Positions 56,480 through 64,000 of a DNA stretch of 64,000 nt are shown one piece after another. Under the pieces are notes generated by a model. It had not been told where the DNA came from. It did no database searches and worked only from the letters and a program-made list of their open reading frames with translations. Source of the DNA: Galeopsis tetrahit. Taxonomy: Eukaryota > Streptophyta > Magnoliopsida > Lamiales > Lamiaceae. Position 1 is the stretch's first letter, and the number at the start of each line of letters is the position of its first letter. The stretch spans positions 35,799,494 to 35,863,493 of the forward strand of contig OY776133.1 of NCBI GenBank assembly GCA_963675135.1, read 5' to 3'. The position numbers and the translations under genes are program-made.

Positions 56480-58978
56480 ATGATGGCCTCTTTGCCCAAG
56501 CATCTACTTCTCTGTAGCATCATCCTCGCCTTAAACTTTACTCTTCTTGCAGCACAATCAGGTATTTATATATTTTTTATTTCAGTCACGTCAATTTTCA
56601 CAAATTGAAAATAGTCCTATAACTTTAAATTTTTAGACGTTTTGGTCCCGTAATCGCCTGTAAAAAGTGAAACATTCGGTTGAACAATCAGACTGTACCA
56701 CATGAAGATGTCAGGATCAACAGGATGTTTCATCTCCTACACCCGGACCAATATGTCTATAAAGTATAATTGAGAGTTATATGACTAAGAATTATTCTTT
56801 TATGTAAAATTCTTATTTTTTGAATTTGGAATTTTAAGTAGATTATGTAAATATATGATATTTTCAGGGGGATATTTAGCTGATACTGTGAGAGTAGACC
56901 CTTTAGACAACTTGAAGAAATACAGAGGGGGATATGACATAACAAACAAGAATTATTGGAGTGTAAGCATGCATATATTTGAATACATTTTTCTCACATA
57001 CATAATGCAATTAGTCTCATCACTTATAGTGTCTGTTCTTTCTTTCGCGTGTAGTCGACTGCTTTTACGGGCATATACGGGTATGCAATCGCGGTCGTAT
57101 GGTTGATATGTGGTCTTGGATACGGAGCGTTTCTTGCCGCGAAAAGATGTTGTAAGAGGGACAGAAAGCTCAAGAAAAGAACACCCCCTTGTCATAAGAA
57201 TTGCTACCTGCACCCTCTTCTTTTAGGCCTTGTATTTACACTCCTTGCAATGTAAGCAACAAAACACAACACAATACACTTGTGTATTCATTGCCATTTT
57301 TTACTCTATCAATAAATAGCAATACATTTGATGATTCCAGAATGGGGAGTGGGCTGGTTCTTGGAGGTAATGCTAAGTTCCATTCGAGAGCTAAGACGGT
57401 GATAGACATAATAATCGACACAGCAGATGAGGCGTCGGACACAATATACAGCACAACTGGAGCCATGAAAGACATGAGCACGAGACTGAGGGAAGTTGAC
57501 AGCGATTCTCAGGAAACGCGTTTCTTAACTTCAACGTCTCAGAGGCTCGATTCTCAGGCCGATGACATAGCAAGACAAGCTTCCAAGAACAGGCGCCTCA
57601 TTGACAAGGGCCTCAAGATAGTCTACGTAATAACAACCACCACGATTTCGTTTACCTTAGTCACTGTAATTGCACTTCTAGGTAACAAACACTCCAATCC
57701 CTTCACTTTACATTCCATTAGGCAAATTTACTATACTTTTTCTGATAAATACATTTTTGATATGCAGTTTTGGGAGTCTTGAAATTTCAAAGGACTATTC
57801 AAGTGTAAGTAGATTGATCAATTTCTTGATAAATTACATATGAAAGATTATTTTGGGTGGCTAGTACTAACAATTTTTTACCTGCAGACTAATTGCACTT
57901 TGCTGGACATTTACCGTCCTCTGCTGGCTCTTCTTCGGGATCTACTTCTTCCTACAAAAGTACGTTCATTCCTACAAAAGTCGTCTTTTGCAAATTGGTT
58001 TTCTCCAATGAGACTAGTTTCGCTAACAATCGACACTGTCTAATTTTGTAGCTTCTCCGAAGACACGTGCACAGCAATAGAAAGTTTCCAGCAGGATCCT
58101 TATAACAACAGCTTGAGCTCCATTCTACCTTGTGATGAATTGCTTTCTGCTAAATCTGTTCTAGCTGATGTTAGTCAAGGAATCTACAACATTGTGAACG
58201 ACGTAAGAGTCTTGACGCGATTAAGGATTATAGTATTATATATGATCACGAATTAAAAAAATGAAAACAAAGAAATCATGTGACTAATTATTGATTTGAA
58301 AATAAAACTGCAGGTGAACAACAACATATCTACACAATATGGAAACATTTTTCAGATATGCAATCCTTTCTCACCACCACCTTTGCATGAATACCAGCCA
58401 TTGAACTGTCCCTCTACTTCAGTCCAAATAGGCGACATCCCTCGGGTAAGGATACATAACACGAGTAAACGAACTCTGGAAGCTGTTAATAGAATTTGCA
58501 AACACACTATCAGGAATATTGAATTTCAAAAACTAATCTTTTTTTTTTCTTTTTTTCTCTGAAGCTAATGAGGATGCTAGTATGTCCTGATTCAGAAGGT
58601 GAAACATGCAATGGAGGAATCCTGGTTCCTGCCATTTACTACAACAGAATCGAAGCATACACCACTTCGATTCAAAATCTACTCAACGTTTATCCCGGAA
58701 TGGAAAGCCTAGTCGAGTGCCAGACAGTGAAGGATGCTTTCTCTGAAATCCTTGACAAACACTGCTCCCCTTTGAAGAGATACGCCCGAATGGTGTGGGC
58801 ATCGCTCGTCTTTCTGTCTGTCGTGATGGTCGCGTTGGTTCTCGTTTGGACAATCGGGTCGCACCACGACCTAAACCATCACTCTTTTGGCGGTTCAGTG
58901 AAACCACATTCTCCCACAACAGACATGTTAGAATCTGGGACAGCTGACAATGACTCAAAACACATTGTAGATGTGTGA
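56480..58978 (+). CDS. Multi-pass plasma/endomembrane protein of the At2g12400/At2g25270 type
   Basis: Nine coding exons with GT/AG borders and consistent phases: 56480-56561, 56868-56962, 57055-57251, 57341-57681, 57768-57804, 57888-57959, 58052-58202, 58314-58445 and 58565-58978, giving 506 residues. The protein has a signal peptide (about 1-25), the family block GGYDITNKNYWS (48-59), and hydrophobic segments near 69-88, 111-132, 216-242, 251-273 and 446-467. The hydrophilic loop 135-215 has heptad character. A large Cys-containing loop (275-445) has two N-glycosylation sequons (NNS, NIS), and the tail is short. Five membrane spans plus signal peptide and the exon text match a conserved plant family without known biochemical role. 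Its topology recalls Tweety or prominin proteins, by analogy only. No stop or frameshift was found. A second in-frame ATG follows the first directly. Confidence 0.88.
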
Positions 58979-59450
58979 ATACAAGAAACATTGCTAATTA
59001 TAGATGAAGCCAATTACATCTCTTAATGAGATTTGTACAGGTAAAAGAAGATCCTAGTATAGTTTATAAAGTAAGTAGTAAAATACACAACAAAACATTT
59101 TTTTTTCTCCTACAAGTAGGAATACAAGATTGCCAATGGGGACAAACCCTTTGAGTGCAATGTGGCATGTAACGATTCTTTTATAGGCCAATTGGTTTAT
59201 TTATACTTTTTTCGATTATTATCAACAGTTTAATCAAGAAATTTGCTACTAATTGCATGTGTCCATTATTTAGAATTGGAGTATTATGTATATATTTGTA
59301 TAAATGTACGTATTTAGGCTCATTAGTATTTTTGTACACACATAAGTCCATATGTAATTCTTTATATACTACGGAGTATGTTATAGAATCAATAAATCAT
59401 CTCTTCAATTATCCTCTTTCCATTTACCGGTCAAACTTTCCCCTCTCCAC
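58979..59450 (+). terminator. 3' UTR and polyadenylation region
   Basis: AT-rich, non-coding. An AATAAA hexamer lies at 59391-59396 and T-rich elements before it. Exact cleavage site unknown. Confidence 0.45.
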
Positions 59451-59486
59451 CAAAATTTCTTCCGTAATTTGTGGATCTACAGAATC

Positions 59487-59690
59487 ATGACCGGCACACC
59501 CACCCCACCTGCGGTTGTCATCGCGGACAACACCGCCTCCTCTCTGCTCATTGCCTTCAACGTCTCCTCCCAATTCCCCACAAATTCACTTCAACCAACT
59601 TCACACCTTGGAGCCTTCAATTTTGCAGTCTCCTTACAGGCTACGGCCTCCTCGGTTTGCATAAGTTTTATAGAATATTGTTTGGATTAT
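59487..59690 (+). pseudogene. Copia gag N-terminal scrap
   Basis: The frame starting 59471 reads FTSTNFTPWSLQFCSLLTGY, which matches the start of Ty1/copia gag (LT..N.. W..Q...LL.GY.L.G). The ATG frame at 59469/59487 is out of step, so there is a frameshift. GC-rich compared with its surroundings, and no LTR nearby. Confidence 0.6.
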
Positions 59691-59778
59691 ATATAAAGTA
59701 GATAAAGCAAGAGAGATTATAATTGATAAGTAAGTGTGATGGTGATATTTAAAAAAAAAGAGAAACATTCACTTTGGC

Positions 59779-60811
59779 ATAGGGGTGGGAATGGGTCAGG
59801 CTACCCGACAGGGGCCTACGATTCGGTCTTCTAAAGTTCGGCTCGACTTATCTAATAAAAAAGCCAGACTTAAGCTTTTTTAAAAGCCTTTTTAATTAAA
59901 TAGACCGGGCTTGAGCTTTTTCGTAAGCCTTTTAAGCCCAACAGGCCGGCCTATTTAACTCTATTTCTATATGTATAAATATATAATATATAAAAATACA
60001 ATAAATATATAATATAATACATATCGACACATAATAAATAATATTCAATATATAATGAGATTATCTTGAAGAAATTATATACTTTTTTGTTTTATTTTTA
60101 TTTGTAATAGTTAAAAATAATTGATATGAACATTTGCATTTGACTATAATTTTATGGACCTTTTGATTAATTTTTTATTTTTCTTATTTCTTCATTTTGA
60201 GATTTAAAAAGTTAGTTTTTTTATTTAATGGTAATGTAGTAAAAATAATTTTGAATAACACTAAGGGTGTGTTTGCAAACAATAGTGGTTGATTCAAAGT
60301 GATTAAAGTTGATTTTTGTAGTAAAATTGAAAGTAGATAGTGTTTTAAAAATAAACACTTCTAATCACTTTTTTATAATTTTACAAAAAACACCCTTATT
60401 ACATTTGAATAAATAATGGGTAAAAATAAAATATTGTTTAAATTGTGAGGGCAAAACTGTAAAATTAAGGAGTGTAATGATCAGAAGCACTTAGAAGTTG
60501 TTAGAAGCATGGGGAGGGGTGCTTGAACAAAATTGCTTTTAAGTAATTAATTTAATCACTTACTTGTGTTTACAAACACTTCAAAAGTGATTCTATTTAA
60601 AAAAGAATTGCTTTTAAGCACATAGTTTTGTTTGCAAACACCCACTAAAAATGCCTTTAAAAGGCTTTCGGGCCCGACCTATTTACTAAAAAGGTCAGGC
60701 CTAGCCTCTTGAAAAAGCTTATAATAGGCCATAGGCCAGGCTTGACCCAAATATTATATATCAGGCCCAAACTTTTTTTCTTAAGGTCTGGCCCACTTAT
60801 TCCCACCCGTA
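59779..60811. mobile_element. hAT-type MITE carrying a nested MITE
   Basis: AGGGGTGGGAAT...ATTCCCACCCGT ends with flanks ACTTTGGC (59771-59778) and ACTGTGGC (60812-60819), 7 of 8. AAGCCTTTTTA/AAAGGCTT and GGCCTA words are repeated near both ends. It contains the element at 60265-60640. Confidence 0.65.
60265..60640. mobile_element. Nested hAT-like MITE
   Basis: GGGTGTGTTTGCAAACAA at the left and the inverse of TTGTTTGCAAACA at the right. ACTAA is on both flanks. Common plant MITE type ending in GTTTGCAAAC. Confidence 0.55.
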
Positions 60812-61522
60812 ACTGTGGCTGAATAAATAGAGTTAGTCTCCTGTACATAGTGTGTACGTGCACACTAATGCACATATCAAACCAATATATATTGCTTAAA
60901 TCGAAAATTTGAATTAAAGTAATTGCTGTCCAAATGGTTCTTTTAAAAATATTTAATAATTATATTTTAACACTAAAATTTGTAATTAAATATATTTTTT
61001 TAATAACTAAAATTTGTAACTAAATTATTTTTTTAATAATTATATTTAATTCTAAAAAACCTTTGACCATCTTTCAATAATAATTGTATTTTAACACTAC
61101 AAAATATCTACCACTTTTCAATAATAAAAATTACATTTTTCAGTTAAAACATCTACCACTTTTCATTACATTTTAAGTAGAAATCTACCACTTTTCAATA
61201 ATAAGAATTACACTTTTCACTTAAAATATTTACCACTTTTCAATAATAAAAATTACATTTTTCAATTAAAATATCTACCACTTTTCAATAATAAGAATTA
61301 CACTTTTCAATAACAAAATCTACCACTTTTCAATAATAAAAATTACACTTTTTAGTTAAAATAATTACCACTTTTCAATAATAAGAATTACATTTTTCAA
61401 TTAAAATATCTATCATTTTTCAATAATAATAATTACACTTTTCAATAACAAAATCTACCACTTTTTAATAATAAGAATTACAATTTTCATTAAAATATCT
61501 ACTAATTTTCAATAATAAAAAC
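60812..61522. repeat. Array of CACTTTTCAATAATAA repeats
   Basis: From about 61080 to 61520, seven to eight units of about 60 bp of the form TACCACTTTTCAATAATAA, AAATTACACTTTTCA..., related to the arrays at 50160-50620. At 60835-60880 there is a possible left terminus (GTACATAGTGTGTACGTGCACAC). It may be a Mutator-like MITE whose right end was displaced by the copia insertion at 61523. Confidence 0.6.
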
Positions 61523-62813
61523 TGTTGGGATATGAATCCTATAACAAGTCCTAATTGATGATTAAAAGATAAATGATGAAGTTTTGATAAGCCAAAAGTA
61601 GTTTGAATATTTTCTAAGTGTTGACTGATCTAGTCTAGTTAAGAGGAGTCATCTTGAACAGACCAGTAGAGTTCACATTTGAAAGACAAGTATTGTTCAA
61701 AGTTTAAAAGATAAGTACGATTTATAAGTACTTCATATTTGTCTATATTAATTGTTTAGGTTGTTATTGAGCTAATAATCATTGTATAGAGCTCATAATT
61801 TTCGTATGTAATAGATAGATTGAATGTATAGTTTTATAAGTTGACTAAGCTTTATAAGAAGAGCTTAAAGTAATGTAATAGTCTTGTTAGGATTAGAATA
61901 GTCTACTGTTGAAGTTCGCACAAGAAGACCAGACCAGACAAGAAGAATGAAGTCTACTACTCAAGACAGTGCGTACAAGACTCAACAAGACAAGTAAACT
62001 TGAAGATAGTTATTCAAGCGCGTGTGAAGATAAAGATTAAAGGAGTTAGTTAGAAATAACTAATTACTAACAGAAACGCGTGGATGGATAAGAAGATGCA
62101 GTTACAAATTAGTTTTCAAGAAAGGTTGGTTACAACTGACAAAGTTCTTGATTTCAGAAGTCTATAAATACTTCATAGTGTTCATCGATTCAAGACTACT
62201 AAACTACTGCAAATCCACATACTAAAGCGATACTGAAGCATTCGAAGAAGTTTACTCTCAGAGTTTATTGAAGTTCAGAAAGCAAGTCAGAAGTCAAGTG
62301 AAGAAACCAGAAGACTGCTACTGAATAAGTTTTTAGTTTTTGTTTGTTATTTTTCAAGGTGCTAGATACTTGTTAAATTTCTAGTAAGATCGTAGACGTA
62401 TCTGGTGGTATAGTCTTAGAAGATCTAAGTCTTTTTCTTGGGACTCAAAAGAACAAGAACTCACACTTTGTACTCGATTGGAAGAGTTAGTGGAAACATC
62501 ACAACTGGATTGTGAGAGTGGACGTAGACAAGTTGTCGAACCACTATAAATTGTTTGTGTTGTTTACTTTACTGTTTTGTTTAATTGCTTAACTGTTTAC
62601 GTACATAACTAAACAAGACTAGTTGAGTATTATTAGAACAGAGTTCTCGAATTAAGAAGTTGAGTATAAACTTGTATTGGGCTCATTGTTTAATTTCTGT
62701 ATTCCGCATATTGTAATTCTGATATATCGAAAGATTTTAGAAAAGTCTATTCACCCCCCTCTAGACATTTTCTTTAGCTTCCCTCGATATTAACTCAACT
62801 TTGGGGACCTACA
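61523..62813 (+). repeat. 5' LTR (1,291 bp)
   Basis: TGTTGGGATATG start, end GGACCTACA two bases before the PBS. TATA box TATAAATA at 62163-62170. A TTCACCCCCCTCTAGAC block lies near the U5 end (62750-62766), typical of Sirevirus LTRs. Confidence 0.88.
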
Positions 62814-62815
62814 AG

Positions 62816-62827
62816 TGGTATCAGAGC
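62816..62827 (+). other. Primer-binding site
   Basis: TGGTATCAGAGC, complementary to initiator Met-tRNA, two bases after the LTR. Confidence 0.93.
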
Positions 62828-63011
62828 AGTAGTTTACGAACTGCTGTTTCTTGATAACCGACTTAAGACTTAGGGTGAAGTCTTGGTCCGTGATTGTATT
62901 TGCTTACGTGTTCTTGATCAACATTCTTGTTATATCTGTTTCTTGTTCCCTGTTCTTGACTTATCTTCTTCTTGATCATAAAACTGATTAGCACTAATCT
63001 ACTTGCTCAAT

Positions 63012-64000
63012 ATGTCTCTTGAAATAAGTGCTAACAAGTTACCCAAGTTCCAGGTTCAGGATTACGACTACTGGAAGCAACGAATGGAAGCAATTTTCAG
63101 CTCCACGCACGATCTAATGATCTCTGTTGTGACCGAGGGGTCGATCGTGACAATGGTCCCAAATACTGCTACTCTTGACAAAGATCAACCAATTGGCACG
63201 CTCGTCAAGAAACCAAGGTCTGATCTAACCTCAGAAGAAATGCGTCAAAATAATTTGGATAGTTTGGCAAAGAATTACATCTTACACACTCTTCCTAACG
63301 AGTATCTAGGGAAAGTGTTAAAATGTAAAACTGCCAAAGAGATGTGGGACAGATTAGCTATCATTTGTGAAGGGACATCCCTGATCAAAGAGAGCAAATT
63401 ATCCACTGCTGTCCAAAGATTTGAATCATTTCGGATGAAAGCTGGCGAAACTATCGACCATCTGGATACTCGTTTTACTAAGATTATGAATGATCTTGAA
63501 GTCCTTGGTAAAACTTATACTCCTCGTGAAATCAATCTTAGGATTCTTAAGAGCTTAGATCCTCGATGGAAAATGGTAAATATGCTGGTTAAGAATACCC
63601 AAGACATAGATAAGTGGAGTGCAGAGACCATGTTTCAAACTCTTAAGGCTCATGAGTTTGATTTAGACGAAGATGAACCCGTAGTCAGTAGTGACAGAGA
63701 ACATGCTGTGTCTAAGAACGTTGCCTTTAAGTCTAGTTCGTCTGAGTCTTCTAAGGTAGACAGGTCTAAGTCTAAGACTAAGTCTGCCTCTGTAAAAGAC
63801 GAGTTAGATACTGATCTTAGTCTGAAGGATCAGGTGAGCCTCATGGTTAGAAAATTTGATAGGCTGAATAAACGTTTCAGAAGATACAAGAAGTTCTATA
63901 GGGATCATAGAGCGTCTACTTCTAAGAACTCGTTTGAGACCAGACGAGACCGAAACTCGTCCAAAAGGAGAGACGAAGTCTCGAAAGGTAATAGACGAGA
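63012..64000 (+). CDS. gag: Sirevirus-like Gag, N-terminal part
   Basis: Open from ATG 63012 to the window end (329 codons). N-terminal copia gag fold: DYDYWKQRMEAIFSS, NYILHTLPNEYLGKVL, KEMWDRLAIICEG, GETIDHLDTRF and ILKSLDPRWKMV. A basic, Ser-rich segment follows with FDRLNKRFRRYKKFYRD, the same block found in the gag at 7223-9706 (FEKLNSRFGRYKKFYQD). The zinc knuckle should lie just past the window. It is not listed as an ORF ending in a stop because the frame leaves the window. No stop or frameshift was seen. Confidence 0.9.
   Translation, partial: MSLEISANKLPKFQVQDYDYWKQRMEAIFSSTHDLMISVVTEGSIVTMVPNTATLDKDQPIGTLVKKPRSDLTSEEMRQNNLDSLAKNYILHTLPNEYLGKVLKCKTAKEMWDRLAIICEGTSLIKESKLSTAVQRFESFRMKAGETIDHLDTRFTKIMNDLEVLGKTYTPREINLRILKSLDPRWKMVNMLVKNTQDIDKWSAETMFQTLKAHEFDLDEDEPVVSSDREHAVSKNVAFKSSSSESSKVDRSKSKTKSASVKDELDTDLSLKDQVSLMVRKFDRLNKRFRRYKKFYRDHRASTSKNSFETRRDRNSSKRRDEVSKGNRR

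Larger units (their letters stand above)
61523..64000 (+). mobile_element. Second Sirevirus-like copia element, 3' part outside window
   Basis: 5' LTR, PBS and an open gag in plus orientation. It belongs to the same LTR family as the solo LTR at 33321-34557. The window ends inside gag, so completeness cannot be judged. No disabling mutation is seen. Confidence 0.9.

Noticed and set aside
59469..59696. Short independent protein-coding genes after the membrane-protein gene
   Set aside because: The frames are two registers of one broken copia gag start.

Overview
This is nuclear DNA from a flowering plant, probably a eudicot. It is AT-rich and dominated by LTR retrotransposons, a plant L1-type LINE and many MITEs. 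It contains an intron-rich single-copy-type gene and the remains of two other spliced genes. Nothing is bacterial or viral in organisation, and species cannot be fixed from the sequence alone.

Layout. 1-11467: a Sirevirus-like Ty1/copia element on the minus strand (LTR, PBS, gag, pol and a very long third ORF running off the left edge). It sits in the LTR of an older copia deletion derivative (11468-12589). 12590-24990: AT-rich DNA with nested MITEs, an LTR fragment, a broken SANT-domain gene fragment (18552-19747) and pieces of a LINE split by PIF/Harbinger elements. 25160-26472: two degenerate tRNA-Gly copies around an organelle-like block. 27165-38225: a Ty3 element with gag and protease but no RT or integrase, flanked by GTTGA target duplications. 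It was later hit by a non-autonomous CACTA element (30812-33087) and by a copia LTR that is now solo (33321-34557). 38702-44716: a near full-length LINE with a 17-bp target duplication. 45594-52350: a MITE cluster, a hidden spliced pseudogene interrupted by a MITE, a third tRNA-Gly copy and several tRNA-like modules. 55640-59450: the only apparently functional host gene, a nine-coding-exon, 506-residue multi-pass membrane protein. 59487-61522: a copia gag scrap, nested hAT-like MITEs and a short-repeat array. 61523-64000: the 5' end of a second Sirevirus-like element with an open gag.

Order of events is readable because many insertions keep clean target duplications. The Ty3 reading frame becomes continuous across the CACTA and solo-LTR sites when one duplication copy is discounted, so both arrived after it. 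The large Sirevirus inserted into an already deleted copia element. MITEs inserted into MITEs, into a LINE and into a pseudogene.

The features most likely to be undescribed are: (i) a Mutator-like MITE family with hairpin-bearing termini and internal arrays of short repeats, present at five or six places including a near-identical inverted pair about 36 kb apart; (ii) the >1,050-codon third ORF of the Sirevirus; (iii) the CACTA element built from GTATC/GATAC inverted repeats; and (iv) the spliced pseudogenes, of which only the membrane-protein gene looks alive. All family names come from motif reading by eye; no database search was run.
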